Source of the DNA: Leifsonia sp. EB41
Lineage (GTDB): Bacteria > Actinomycetota > Actinomycetes > Actinomycetales > Microbacteriaceae
NCBI RefSeq assembly: GCF_041262565.1
Contig: NZ_JBGCCJ010000001.1
Span: 1,922,001 to 1,986,000 of the forward strand
Length of the DNA stretch: 64,000 bases
Reading direction: 5' to 3'
Shown: piece after piece, positions 5,770 to 16,369 of the stretch
Layout: each line of letters starts with the position of its first letter
Numbering within the stretch: the first letter of the stretch is position 1
Position numbers and translations under genes: made by a program
Notes under the pieces: generated by a model
Database searches by the model: none
What the model saw: the letters and a program-made list of their open reading frames with translations, nothing else
Told to the model about the DNA's origin: nothing

Positions 5770-8235
5770 TCACACGGTGAACCGGATCGGCTCCCCGAGC
5801 GTCGCGACCGACGTGCCGACCTGCACGGCGTACTCGCCCGGCTCCGTGCGCCAAGCGTGGTCGTCGACCGACCAGTGCTGCAGCGAGCGCGGCTCCAGGT
5901 CGACGGTCGCGACCGCGGCCTCCCCCGCCTCCGCGCGAACCAGCGCGTAGCCGGCCAGCCAGAGCACGGGCCGCTCGATGTCCGACTCGGACACCCGCGA
6001 CAGGTACACCTGCACGACCTGCTTGCCCGCGCGGTCGCCCACGTTGGTCACCGGGACGCTCACCGTGCGCCCGTCGAGAGTCGCCTCGCCGAGCTCCCAC
6101 TCGGTGTAGCCGAGGCCGTGGCCGAACGGGATGGCCGGGGCCGGGCCGCCGAGGGCCGCGCGGCGCAGCCACTCGCGGTAGCCGACATTGAGCTTCTCGT
6201 CGTAGAACAGCTTCCCGTCGATCGGCTCGACCTGCCAGACCGGCACGTCCTCCTCGTCCGCGGCCCAGGTGGTCGGGATGCGGCCGCCGGGCTCGCGGGC
6301 GCCGGTGAGCACGTCGGCGAGCGCGCCGCCGGTCTCCTGGCCCGGGAACCAGGTGAGCAGCACGGCGGGCGCCTCCTCCAGCCAGGGGAGGACGACGGGG
6401 CCGCCGGAGTTGACGACCACCACGGTGCGCGGGTTGACCGCGAGCACCCGGCGGACGAGCTCGTCCTGGCCGTCCGGGAGGCGCAGTCCGGAGCGATCGA
6501 AGCCCTCCGACTCCAACGTCTCGGTCGTGCCGACGACCACCACGGCGACGTCGGAGGCCGCGGCCAGCTCGACCGCGCGCGCCAGCTCGGCCTCGGGGTC
6601 GGCGAAGGGTTCCTCGTAGCCGAAGGTGAACATGACGGCGGCCAGCCCGGCCTGCTGCTGCGGGCGGTGCTCCAGCCGCAGGGAGACGCTCTGGCCGGCC
6701 TTCAGGTCGACGGGGAACGACTGCTTCGGCGGGTTGAGGAACGCCATGAACGGGTCGGTGCCCTCCGGGAAGAACAGGCCGTCGCTCTTCAGCTCGCCGT
6801 CCACCTCGAAGCGGAACAGGCCGAGACCCGCGAAGCCGACCGAGAACTCGCCGTCCTCCGGCGCGGTGAACTCGGCGGTGGCCTCCACCACGGCGGTCTC
6901 GCCGAGGATCGGGTCGCCGAGCCACACCAGCTTGCCGGAGGCGCGGTGCTCGTCCAGCAGCACTGCGCCGTCCTCCGCGAGGAAGCGGACATGGACGCCG
7001 GGCTCGCCGGTCACGGGGTCGGTTGCCACGCGGGCATCGATGGGGAGGACCGACTCCGACGACTTCACGCCGGCGGCGTAGCGCACCCGCTCGGCGCCGT
7101 ACGCCTCGACCAGCCCGTCGAACGGGGTGACGACGTGGTCGGGGAACACCGTCGCGGAGCCACCACCCTGCGTGCGAGCGATTCGGGCGTGCTCGCCGAC
7201 GACGGCGACGGTCGGCGCGGCGGCGGGGTCGAGGGGCAGCACGCCCTCGTTGCGCACCAGCACCATCCCGTCGGCCGCGGCCTCCCGCAGCAGGGCGTCG
7301 ATGCGCTCCTGCGGCCACGGCTCGGCGAGCGGGGTCGCGGCCTCCACGCCCTCGAGCGCGCCGAGTCGCCCGGCGAGTCGGAGGATGTGGCGCACCTTCT
7401 CGTCGATGGCGGCCTCGTCCACCTGGCCGGCCTGGACGGCCTGCACCAGCGCGTCGCCCCACACGCCCTCCGGGCCGGGCATCGCGAGGTCCTGCGCCGA
7501 GCTCCCGGCGGCGACGGTGTCGCGCACGCCCATCCAGTCGGAGACCACGACGCCGTCGAAGCCCCACTCCTCCTTCAGGGGTGCGCGGAGGAGGTCGTTC
7601 TCGGTCATCGTCACGCCGTTGACCGAGTTGTAGGAGGACATCACCAGCCAGGCGCCGCCCTCCACGACCATGCGCTCGAACGGGGCGAGGTACACCTCGC
7701 GCAGCGTCCGCTCGTCCACCTGCACGTCGACCGTCATCCGGTCGGTCTCGCTGTCGTTCGCCACGTAGTGCTTGGGCGTGGCGCCGACGCCGCAGGACTG
7801 GATCCCCTGGACGAACGCCGTGCCGACGACGCCGGAGAGCCACGGGTCCTCGCTGTACGCCTCGAAGTGGCGGCCGCCGCGCGGCGAGCGCTGGATGTTG
7901 ACGGTCGGGCCGAGCGCGACGCCGACGCCCTTGCGGCGGGCCTCCGCCGCGATGAGCTGGCCGAGGCGGTGCACCCGCTCGACATCCCACGACGCGGCGA
8001 GGGAGGTCGGCGACGGGAGGCTGGCCGAGGAGTCGCGTTCGTCCCAGAGCTGCCCGCGGACGCCGGCCGGCCCGTCGGAGACCACGATGGTCTCCAGGCC
8101 GACCTGCGGCTCGTCGTGCAGGGTCCAGAAGGACGCGCCGGTGAGGAGGCGGACCTTCTGCTCGAGCGAGAGGGAGCCGAGCAGGCCGTCGAGGAACTCG
8201 TCGGCGACGTCGGTGGTTGTGGTGGTGTCGGTCAT
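5770..8235 (-). CDS. Glycoside hydrolase family 3 beta-glucosidase with PA14-like insert
   Basis: An 821-residue enzyme releasing terminal beta-linked sugars. Order of domains: a GH3 TIM barrel (about 20-320) with substrate motif KHYVANDSE (about 155-163) and nucleophile Asp233 in VVVSDWMG; the GH3 C-terminal sandwich; a PA14-like insert (about 400-540, GVHVRFLAEDGAVLLDEH onward), which usually shapes the sugar pocket; and a terminal fibronectin III-like domain. There is no signal peptide, so it acts on imported oligosaccharides or glucosides. It follows the MFS transporter by 13 bases in one operon, and the divergent LacI regulator probably controls both. Confidence 0.92.
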   Translation of the reverse strand: MTDTTTTTDVADEFLDGLLGSLSLEQKVRLLTGASFWTLHDEPQVGLETIVVSDGPAGVRGQLWDERDSSASLPSPTSLAASWDVERVHRLGQLIAAEARRKGVGVALGPTVNIQRSPRGGRHFEAYSEDPWLSGVVGTAFVQGIQSCGVGATPKHYVANDSETDRMTVDVQVDERTLREVYLAPFERMVVEGGAWLVMSSYNSVNGVTMTENDLLRAPLKEEWGFDGVVVSDWMGVRDTVAAGSSAQDLAMPGPEGVWGDALVQAVQAGQVDEAAIDEKVRHILRLAGRLGALEGVEAATPLAEPWPQERIDALLREAAADGMVLVRNEGVLPLDPAAAPTVAVVGEHARIARTQGGGSATVFPDHVVTPFDGLVEAYGAERVRYAAGVKSSESVLPIDARVATDPVTGEPGVHVRFLAEDGAVLLDEHRASGKLVWLGDPILGETAVVEATAEFTAPEDGEFSVGFAGLGLFRFEVDGELKSDGLFFPEGTDPFMAFLNPPKQSFPVDLKAGQSVSLRLEHRPQQQAGLAAVMFTFGYEEPFADPEAELARAVELAAASDVAVVVVGTTETLESEGFDRSGLRLPDGQDELVRRVLAVNPRTVVVVNSGGPVVLPWLEEAPAVLLTWFPGQETGGALADVLTGAREPGGRIPTTWAADEEDVPVWQVEPIDGKLFYDEKLNVGYREWLRRAALGGPAPAIPFGHGLGYTEWELGEATLDGRTVSVPVTNVGDRAGKQVVQVYLSRVSESDIERPVLWLAGYALVRAEAGEAAVATVDLEPRSLQHWSVDDHAWRTEPGEYAVQVGTSVATLGEPIRFTV

Positions 8236-8248
8236 GACGGTGGTGCTC

Positions 8249-9643
8249 CTAGCGGACGGACTTGATCGGGAGGACCGCGAAGGCGCCGAGGAGGGCGATC
8301 ACGATGCCGATCGGGAACAGCGCGGCGTAGCCGCCGAGCGAGAGGATGACGATGCTCGCGATTCCGGGGGCGAGCGTCTGGGGAAGGGTGGCGGCGATGT
8401 TCAGCACGCCGAGGTCCTTGGCGAAGTCGTTCTTGGACGGCAGCACCTCGCTCATCAGCGCGGTGTCGACAGCCTGGAACGCTCCGAAGCCGAGGCCGGC
8501 GACGAACGCGAACAGCATCATCCCGACCAGCGACGGGAAGATCAGCGGGAACACCATCGACACGGCCATCACCGATCCGGCGACGATGACGACGACCTTC
8601 CGCCGCCCGAGCTTGTCGGAGAGCGGGCCGCCGATGAGGGTGGTGATGATCGTGCCGGCCATGCTGATCAGGCTGAGAACCGGGACGAACGCCCCGGCCT
8701 TGGAGCCCAGCCCCACGTAGTCGCGGAGGATGAAGAGCTGGTAGCCGGTGACCATGAAGTAGCCCGCGTACAGCAGCAGACGGCCGGTGAAGCCCCAGAA
8801 GAAGTCGGGGTGCTTGACCGGGTTCACCCAGAACGTGCGGAGGAAGGCGCCGAGGCTGAACGGCGGCTTCGGCTCGCCCTTGTTGGAGCGGTCCGGGTTG
8901 AACACCACGAACAGCGCCAGGACGATCAGTGCGAAGCCGGCGAAGACGAAGTAGCCGGTGGCCACGTTCGAGAGGAACATCGCACCCGCGATGCTGCCGC
9001 CGAGCGCTCCGATCATGAGACCGAGGCCGGACAGCGACGAGAACGTGCCCCGGGCGCCGCTCGGGACGCGGTCGGGGAGGATCGCCGACAGCGGACCCTG
9101 CGCGAAGTTGTAGCAGACCTGGATCATGACCCACGCGATGCCGACCTGGACGATCGAGTTCGACGCTCCCATGAAGATCAGCGAGAGCCCGCCGAGCAGA
9201 CCTCCGGCGACCATCCACGGGGCGCGGCGGCCGAAGCGGCTGCGCGTGCGGTCCGAGACCAGGCCGGCGATGGGCTGCGCGACCATCGCGGCGAACGCGC
9301 CGATCGTGGCGATGAGGCCGAAGGCGCCGACGCTCGCGTCCTTGCCCACGATGTTCGTGATCTGCGTCGGAAGCAGGAGGCCGGGAACCGCGCCCCAGAT
9401 GCCGAAGACGGCGATGTTCGCCAGCGACATCCACAGCATCAGCTTCAGCAGCTTGCCGCGCACCTTGACCTTCTGCGGCGCCTGGGCCGACACCGCGGAG
9501 GTCGGCGCGGCCGAGAACGCCGAGTCGGCGGTGGTCAGCGTGGAGCCGAGCGCCACGCTGTCGGGCGCGCCGGAGAGGTTCGGGGGGAGGGTGGGCTGGA
9601 CCGGGCGGGGGCCCTCGGGGAAGTCATCAGACGGCGTTGTCAC
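8249..9643 (-). CDS. MFS sugar transporter
   Basis: A 464-residue integral membrane protein. A disordered cytoplasmic N-terminus of about 60 residues, rich in Pro, Ser and Thr, is followed by about 12 hydrophobic segments. The loop between helices 2 and 3 carries the MFS signature GLVSDRTRSRFGRRAPW, and the second half has the matching GPLSDKLGRRKVVVI. The pattern fits glycoside or oligosaccharide importers. It is the first gene of the operon with the GH3 beta-glucosidase, facing the LacI gene. Uptake of a beta-glucoside is the likely role. Confidence 0.85.
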   Translation of the reverse strand: MTTPSDDFPEGPRPVQPTLPPNLSGAPDSVALGSTLTTADSAFSAAPTSAVSAQAPQKVKVRGKLLKLMLWMSLANIAVFGIWGAVPGLLLPTQITNIVGKDASVGAFGLIATIGAFAAMVAQPIAGLVSDRTRSRFGRRAPWMVAGGLLGGLSLIFMGASNSIVQVGIAWVMIQVCYNFAQGPLSAILPDRVPSGARGTFSSLSGLGLMIGALGGSIAGAMFLSNVATGYFVFAGFALIVLALFVVFNPDRSNKGEPKPPFSLGAFLRTFWVNPVKHPDFFWGFTGRLLLYAGYFMVTGYQLFILRDYVGLGSKAGAFVPVLSLISMAGTIITTLIGGPLSDKLGRRKVVVIVAGSVMAVSMVFPLIFPSLVGMMLFAFVAGLGFGAFQAVDTALMSEVLPSKNDFAKDLGVLNIAATLPQTLAPGIASIVILSLGGYAALFPIGIVIALLGAFAVLPIKSVR

Positions 9644-9677
9644 GGGAGGTTGTCCTTTCAGAGCAGGCGACGTTGCG

Positions 9678-9695
9678 TGCTAACACGCGTAACCA
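9678..9695. promoter_or_regulatory. LacI-type operator 1
   Basis: Near-palindrome TGCTAACACGCGTAACCA in the 143-base divergent region, close to the transporter start. It shares the core TnAC-rCGyGT-nA with the second site, centred 59 bases away. LacI-family proteins bind such CG-centred palindromes, and the adjacent gene is the obvious ligand. Confidence 0.65.
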
Positions 9696-9734
9696 TACGC
9701 CTCCTCGTTCCCTGAATACAAGCCACCGCTCGGT

Positions 9735-9756
9735 TTTGCTGACGCGAGTAAGCAAA
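9735..9756. promoter_or_regulatory. LacI-type operator 2
   Basis: Near-perfect palindrome TTGCTGACGCGAGTAAGCAA (9736-9755), 16 of 20 positions symmetric and centred on CG. It lies 31 bases before the LacI start codon, so it probably gives autoregulation and, together with the first site, control of the transporter-glucosidase operon. Confidence 0.7.
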
Positions 9757-9786
9757 TCCATCGCCGAGACCTAGACTGAGCACACC

Positions 9787-10809
9787 ATGTTCACGCCCCA
9801 GGTCGTCAAAGCCCCGACCAGCGCCGACGTCGCGCTCGCGGCCGGCGTCTCGCGCGCGACCGTGTCGTTCGTCCTCAACGACAAGCCGAACTCCCGGGTC
9901 TCCGACGACACCAGGCATCGCGTGCTGGAGGCCGCCCGCCTGCTGGGCTACACGCCCAACACCGCCGCCAGGTCACTCGCGAGCGGCGAGTCCGTCGCCG
10001 GGCTGCTCGTCGCGTCCTCCGCGATCGACCACGGCGCCACCGTCGCCCGTGCGCTGGACGCGCTGCTCGCCCGCACGGTGGACGACGGCATCGACGCCCT
10101 CCGGCACGCCGACACCGCGACGACCGGCGCGGAGGCCGGCCAGCTCTGGGCCAAGCTGCGGCCGGAGGCTGTGCTCGCCGAGGCCGCGCGCTGCGACGCG
10201 GAGGCCACCGAAGTGCTGCGGCTGGCGGGAGTGCGCGCGCTCGTCGTGCACGGCACCGCGGCCGTCGACTACGCACCGTCGCTCGTCATCCCCCAGCGCC
10301 CGTTCGGCGGCCTGGCCGTCGAGCACCTCGTGGCGCTCGGCCACGACCACATCGTCTACCTCGCGCCGGCGACGCCCGGTCCCGCCGCCGCAGAACGCCT
10401 CGCCGGCGCCCAGGAGACCGCCGAGCTGCTCGGCATCCGGCTCGACGTCACACACGCGGCCGCGTCGGCCCGCACCCTCCGCGACTGGGCGCACGGCCTC
10501 CGCTACGATACGCACGCGCCCACCGCCATCGCAGCCTCCGACGACGGTCTCGCGATGGCCGCGATCCGCGCGCTCGCGGACGCCGGCCTCCGGGCGCCGG
10601 CCGACCTGTCGGTCGTCGGCGCGGACGACCACCCGGGAGCGGCGGACTTCCTGCCCCGGCTGAGCACGGTCACGTTCGACGCGGACGCGCTCGCGGGGAC
10701 GCTCCTGGACGCCTTCGCACGCATGCGTGCGGGCGAGCGGGTGGAGCTGCTGGAGGCGCCGCCGATCCGGCTGGAGGCGCGGGAGTCGTCGGCGGCGCCG
10801 ACGCGCTGA
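9787..10809 (+). CDS. LacI-family transcriptional regulator
   Basis: A 340-residue repressor-type regulator. The N-terminal helix-turn-helix [20 protein letters not shown] (about 10-29) and hinge helix ([12 protein letters not shown]) are typical. Residues about 60-335 form the periplasmic-binding-protein-like sugar sensor. It is transcribed away from the sugar transporter and GH3 glucosidase genes across a 143-base gap that contains two CG-centred palindromes. The probable function is to repress the divergent operon until a glucoside or its breakdown product binds. Confidence 0.9.
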   Translation: MFTPQVVKAPTSADVALAAGVSRATVSFVLNDKPNSRVSDDTRHRVLEAARLLGYTPNTAARSLASGESVAGLLVASSAIDHGATVARALDALLARTVDDGIDALRHADTATTGAEAGQLWAKLRPEAVLAEAARCDAEATEVLRLAGVRALVVHGTAAVDYAPSLVIPQRPFGGLAVEHLVALGHDHIVYLAPATPGPAAAERLAGAQETAELLGIRLDVTHAAASARTLRDWAHGLRYDTHAPTAIAASDDGLAMAAIRALADAGLRAPADLSVVGADDHPGAADFLPRLSTVTFDADALAGTLLDAFARMRAGERVELLEAPPIRLEARESSAAPTR

Positions 10810-10897
10810 CGACGCCGCCACCCCTCCACGAGCGGCACCCGGTTAAGGGGCCGCCCTCCGTCCCGAACGCCTGTGCGGGCCGCTTAGGCTTTAACCC

Positions 10898-12274
10898 GTG
10901 GGGACTCTCGCCTGGCTCACGCTCGCTCTCGGGCTGCTCGCCGCCTATCCGGTGGCGCGCTTCGCCGCGCGCGGATGGCGGTTCCAGGCCGGGTCGACCG
11001 TGCGCGTCGTCGTCATCGGCCAGGTCGTCGGGCTCGCCTTCATCATCGCGTGGTGCCTCTTCGCGCCGCGGGCCGACCTGGGCGGGATCGGCTGGTTCGC
11101 GATCGCGCTGGCCTCCGTCGCGATCCCGCTCGCGCTCGGCGACGCGCTGCAGTCGGCCGGCCGGCTGCGGGTGCTCTCGATCGCGCTCACGGCGCTCATC
11201 GGGCTGACCGGGGTCGCCGCCGGAGCGCTCACCGTCGCCCCCACCCTTGCGACCGCGACAGTGGCGGGGAAGGCCGTCCCGGTCACCGAGCAGACGCTGA
11301 CCAACGGCGCCCAGCTCACCGTGCACATCCCGCCGACGGCCTCCGGGTTCTCGGCCCGCGACGCGCACCTCTTCGTGCCGCCGGGCTGGCTGCGCGACCC
11401 GTCCAGCACCCGTCCCGTCGTCGAGATGATGATGGGGCAGCCGGGCAACCCCACCCTCGGCGCGACGCTCGACGCACTCCACGGCATCGGCGGCGAGCGG
11501 CTGGACGACGCACCGTTCATCCTCGTGGTGGACCAGCTCGGGAACATCAAGGCCAACCCGCCGTGCAGCGACACCAGCGCAGGCAAGCTCGACACCTACC
11601 TGTCGAAGGACGTCCCGGCCTGGATCCGCGGCAACCTCCCCGTGAGCGGAGACCGCGCGAACTGGGCGATCGCCGGCTACTCGCACGGCGGCGAGTGCGC
11701 GGCCTACCTCGGCGCGAAGCACCCCGGCATCTGGGCGAACGTCGTCTCCATCTCCGGGCCGGACAAGCCGGGCGAGCACCGGCCGAACTACACGCGCGAC
11801 ACCTATTACGGCGGCAGCCAGGCGACCTACGCCGCCACCTGGCCGGAGAACATCCTCGCCGCCACCCACTACTCCCAGCCGACGCGGGCGATCTTCGTCA
11901 CCGGCGCGCTGGACACCCACTTCCGCCCGCAGGTGGAGGCGACCGCGACCGCCGCCGAGAAGGCGGGCTGGAAGGTCACCTACTGGGTCGTTCCCGACTC
12001 CACCCACACCCAGGCGCTGGAGCCCGGGCTGAAGACCGCGTACAACCAGCTCATCGGCGTCTGGGTGGCGTCCGGAGCGGTGGCGGCGCAGGCCGACCGG
12101 CTGCTCTGCACTGCCGACCAGAACGCGCGCGCCTGCGGCCTGACGCAGGCGGGGTCGGTCGCCGGAACGGTGACGATCGTCGACCTCAGCGTTCTCGCCG
12201 TGTTCCTCGGGGCGCAGCTTCTGCTGTTCTTCCGCCGCGGGCGCCGCCTCCGCGCCGACGTGGACGCCGCGTAG
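10898..12274 (+). CDS. Membrane-anchored esterase (alpha/beta hydrolase)
   Basis: A 458-residue protein. Four hydrophobic helices (about residues 1-120) are followed by an extracytoplasmic alpha/beta hydrolase of the putative-esterase type. Nucleophile Ser262 sits in GYSHGGEC, and a late His in DSTHTQAL is the likely base. A final membrane helix (about 425-445) and an Arg-rich tail end it. The topology resembles actinobacterial envelope esterases related to mycolyltransferases, but the substrate is unknown. The start is GTG at 10898; TTAGGCT just upstream could be a -10 box giving a very short leader. Confidence 0.78.
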   Translation: MGTLAWLTLALGLLAAYPVARFAARGWRFQAGSTVRVVVIGQVVGLAFIIAWCLFAPRADLGGIGWFAIALASVAIPLALGDALQSAGRLRVLSIALTALIGLTGVAAGALTVAPTLATATVAGKAVPVTEQTLTNGAQLTVHIPPTASGFSARDAHLFVPPGWLRDPSSTRPVVEMMMGQPGNPTLGATLDALHGIGGERLDDAPFILVVDQLGNIKANPPCSDTSAGKLDTYLSKDVPAWIRGNLPVSGDRANWAIAGYSHGGECAAYLGAKHPGIWANVVSISGPDKPGEHRPNYTRDTYYGGSQATYAATWPENILAATHYSQPTRAIFVTGALDTHFRPQVEATATAAEKAGWKVTYWVVPDSTHTQALEPGLKTAYNQLIGVWVASGAVAAQADRLLCTADQNARACGLTQAGSVAGTVTIVDLSVLAVFLGAQLLLFFRRGRRLRADVDAA

Positions 12275-12280
12275 CGCCCG

Positions 12281-12341
12281 CACGATTCGTGCCGAATGTC
12301 GCGTTTCGCGGCGCTATTCGCGACATTCGGCACGAATTGTG
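12281..12341. terminator. Long inverted repeat made of two GCGACATTCGnCACGAATyG elements
   Basis: Arms 12281-12303 and 12319-12341 match at 22 of 23 positions (one wobble) around a 15-base loop. It lies between the convergent esterase and kbl genes, so it can end transcription both ways. Each arm contains the element that also occurs twice near 25.4 kb. Confidence 0.65.
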
Positions 12342-12346
12342 CTGGG

Positions 12347-13533
<1,187 letters not shown>

Positions 13534-13534
<1 letters not shown>

Positions 13535-14586
13535 CAGAGCTCCGTCCAGTCGAGGATGACCTTGCCGCCGCCGGCCGCCGCCGCTGCGGCGAACCCCTTC
13601 TCCCAGTCGCGGGCCGCGAAGCGGTCGGACACGATGGAGGCGATGGAGTCGTGCAGCGGCTTGGAGGTCTGCAGCATGGCGCCCATCGCGTTCCAGGTCT
13701 CGAACATCTCGCGGCCGTAGATGCCCTTCAGCGTGAGCATGTGCGTCACGACGATGCCCCAGTCGATCGCGATCTGCTGGCTCGGGAGCCCGAGCATGGC
13801 GATCCGGCCGCCGTGGTTCATGTTCTCGATCATCGACGGCAGCGCGGTCGGGGCGCCGCTCATCTCGAAGCCCACGTCGAAGCCCTCGCGCATCCCGAGC
13901 GCCCGCTGGGCCTCCCGGATGTCGTGCTTGGAGACGTCCACGGTGAAGTCCGCGCCCATGCCCTTCGCGAGCTCCAGCCGCTGCGCGCTGACGTCGGTGC
14001 CGACGATGAAGCGTGCGCCGACGTGCCGGGCGACGGCGATGGCCATCAGCCCGATCGGGCCGCAGCCGGTGACGAGGACGTCCTCGCCGACGATGGGGAA
14101 CGCGAGCGCGGTGTGGACGGCATTGCCGAGCGGGTCGAACAGCGCGCCGACCTCCGGCTCGATGCCGTTGTGGTGCACCCACACGTTCGTGGCGGGGAGC
14201 ACGAGGTACTCGGCGAACGCGCCGTCGCGCTGCACGCCCACGCCCTGGGTGCGGATGCACATCTGGCGGCGGCCGGCGCGGCAGTTGCGGCAGGTGCCGC
14301 AGACGATGTGACCCTCGCCGGAGACCTTGTCGCCGACCTCCACGTCGTGGACGAGGGAGCCGACCTCCACGACCTCGCCGTAGAACTCGTGGCCGGGGAC
14401 CAGCGGCGCGGCGACGGCGGACGCCGCCCAGTCGTCCCACCGCAGAATGTGCAGGTCGGTGCCGCAGATGCCGGTGCGCAGCACCCGGATCTTGACGTCC
14501 TCCGGCCCGATCACGGGCTCCGGAACCTCGACCAGTGCCAGGCCGGGCGCGGCTTCGCTCTTGAACAGGGCCTTCATGTTCGCCAT
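13534..14586 (-). CDS. tdh: L-threonine 3-dehydrogenase
   Basis: A 350-residue zinc-dependent medium-chain dehydrogenase. It oxidises L-threonine to 2-amino-3-oxobutyrate with NAD, feeding Kbl. Catalytic zinc ligands lie in GICGTDLH (Cys41) and GHEFYGEV; the structural zinc loop is [15 protein letters not shown]. The Rossmann motif is [14 protein letters not shown] 14586 is given, but ATG 14577 (MKALF) is better placed relative to GAGGA. It is the first gene of the tdh-kbl operon, and TAGGCT upstream is a possible -10 box. Confidence 0.95.
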
Positions 14587-14701
14587 CCTCGTGGGGTCGT
14601 GCGTGTGCGTCTTCGCTGTGGCCGCCGTGCCTTGTGAGCGTGGAGGCCGCGCACCAGCCTACCCGCGGCGCGGGCGGGTGCGGCGCAGATGACGGACACG
14701 C

Positions 14702-15421
14702 GTGCGCGTCGGTAAGCTCTCCGCCATGACGGGCGAACTGGTCGGGAGCAGCGCAGGCGGCGCCGCCGTCCCCGTTCCAGGCGCCCGGCCCTGGACCGAC
14801 GCCGACAGCGCGCTCTGGCACACCGCGCGCATCCTCGACGCGGTGGCGGGCGGCGTCGTGCCCGACCAGGGAATCCGCACGCTGTTCCCGCTGCACGACG
14901 GGGAGGTCGCGCTCGCGCAGGGCACGTACACGCTCGACTCGATGCGGGCGCTCGGCGACGGCAGCTACCAGCGCACCGGCTCGTACGCGTTCGGCTTCGG
15001 CGTGGTCGGCCTGGCGGTGACGGCCGGCACGCTGGCCGCCAACGCCTCGCGGAACAACGCCGCCCGCGCGCAGGCCGCGGCCGACGCGCAGGTGGTCTGG
15101 CGGCCCGACCACGCGGGGCTGCTGACGGTCACCAACCTCGGCTTCTTCATCGTCACCAGCACCGGCACGTTCTGGTGGGAGTGGGCGTCCGTGGACCTCA
15201 TGCAGGTGGTCGCGTTCAACACGGTCGTACTGCAGGGCCGCTCGGATCGGGGCCCCGTCACCTGGCGCGTCTACTCCTACTGGGCGGAGCTGCTGTTCGT
15301 GCTGTGGGCGCAGGCCCGGCATCCCGGCCACCCGCAGCTCGCCGGCCGGGCATGGCTTCCGGAGCGGTGGGAGGCGTGGGCCGGGTCGGTGGGGCACCCG
15401 CTTCCGGCCGCGCAGCGTTAG
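14702..15421 (+). CDS. Hypothetical protein with one membrane segment
   Basis: A protein of 239 residues from GTG 14702, or 231 from ATG 14726; the latter is closer to typical spacing. I do not recognise the family. A hydrophobic helix near residues 98-118 ([19 protein letters not shown]) is the only likely membrane anchor. The second half is rich in Trp and aliphatics ([32 protein letters not shown]) and has the look of a membrane-associated PH-like beta domain. It sits 9 bases before the next gene, so the two are probably cotranscribed. Confidence 0.6.
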   Translation: MRVGKLSAMTGELVGSSAGGAAVPVPGARPWTDADSALWHTARILDAVAGGVVPDQGIRTLFPLHDGEVALAQGTYTLDSMRALGDGSYQRTGSYAFGFGVVGLAVTAGTLAANASRNNAARAQAAADAQVVWRPDHAGLLTVTNLGFFIVTSTGTFWWEWASVDLMQVVAFNTVVLQGRSDRGPVTWRVYSYWAELLFVLWAQARHPGHPQLAGRAWLPERWEAWAGSVGHPLPAAQR

Positions 15422-15430
15422 AGTGCGGAC

Positions 15431-16171
15431 ATGAAGCGCGCACTCATCGTGATCGACGTGCAGAACGAGTACGTCACCGGCAACCTGAAGATCTGCCACC
15501 CTGACCTGATGACCTCGATCCCGAACATCGAGGTCGCGATGGACGCGGCCGCCGACCACGACGTGAAGCTCGTGCTCGTGCAGCACATCGAGGACGAGGG
15601 GTCGCCGGTGTTCGCGCGCGGCTCGGAGGGCGCGGCCCTGCACTCGTCGGTCGCCGACCGGAAGCCGGACCTCCTGGTCACGAAGCAGGGCGTCTCCTCG
15701 TTCGCGGGCACCCAGCTCGAGCAGTGGCTGCGCTCGGAAGGCATCGACACCGTCACGATCGCCGGCTACATGACCCAGCACTGCTGCGCAGGGACGGCCC
15801 GCGACGCGGCGGCGCTCGGCTTCACGGTGGAGTTCCTGTCCGACGCGACCGGGACGCTCGACCTCGTCAACGAGGCCGGGTCGATCTCGGCGGACGCCCT
15901 CCACATCAGCGTGCTGGTGACGATGGACTCGGAGTTCGCCGCCGTCGCGACCACCGAGGAGTGGACGCTGGCGGTGGAGGCCGGCGACACCCTCCCGGTC
16001 TCGAACCTCTGGGACAGCACGGGCCACGCGCGGGTGCCGGGCAAGCACGAGGAGCTGCACAAGCTGATGCGGGAGGTCCGCGCGGGCATCGACAGCGACA
16101 TCGCCGCCGAGGAGGCGCGCGAGTTCCGCAACACGCTGTACGTCGGCCAGGGCGCCTCCACGTCGCTCTGA
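15431..16171 (+). CDS. Cysteine hydrolase, isochorismatase family
   Basis: A 246-residue cytosolic enzyme. The triad is visible: Asp9 in VIDVQNEY, Lys85 in [10 protein letters not shown] and Cys118 or Cys119 in MTQHCCAG. It is about 60 residues longer than the usual 180. The C-terminal extension (about 185-246), rich in Glu and Arg, includes a helical stretch and may mediate oligomerisation. The substrate is unknown; family members include nicotinamidases and N-carbamoyl amidases. It follows the membrane-associated hypothetical gene by 9 bases. Confidence 0.8.
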   Translation: MKRALIVIDVQNEYVTGNLKICHPDLMTSIPNIEVAMDAAADHDVKLVLVQHIEDEGSPVFARGSEGAALHSSVADRKPDLLVTKQGVSSFAGTQLEQWLRSEGIDTVTIAGYMTQHCCAGTARDAAALGFTVEFLSDATGTLDLVNEAGSISADALHISVLVTMDSEFAAVATTEEWTLAVEAGDTLPVSNLWDSTGHARVPGKHEELHKLMREVRAGIDSDIAAEEAREFRNTLYVGQGASTSL

Positions 16172-16369
16172 CCACGGGTTCTCCTGAGCAGATCCGCAGG
16201 CCCGCGGGCGCTCACCTGAGAGCGCGCTCCACGCCGTCCCCCGCCCGGTGAACGCTGCGTGAAGCCTGGGCGAGCAGTTGCGCCGGGACATGGTGGCTCC
16301 CGCGCGCGCGGGCCACGATCGACGAGGTTGAACGCCCCCGTTCGGGGGCGACCTCTCGAAAGGATGCTG

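Noticed and set aside
5422-8265. A 947-codon plus-strand frame
   Set aside because: It is antisense to the GH3 beta-glucosidase and composed of Arg/Gly/Glu-rich sequence; no family resemblance.
16333-16349. Hairpin GCCCCCG-TT-CGGGGGC before the phosphodiesterase gene
   Set aside because: Short and of a kind frequent in such GC-rich DNA; no T run and no clear regulatory partner.
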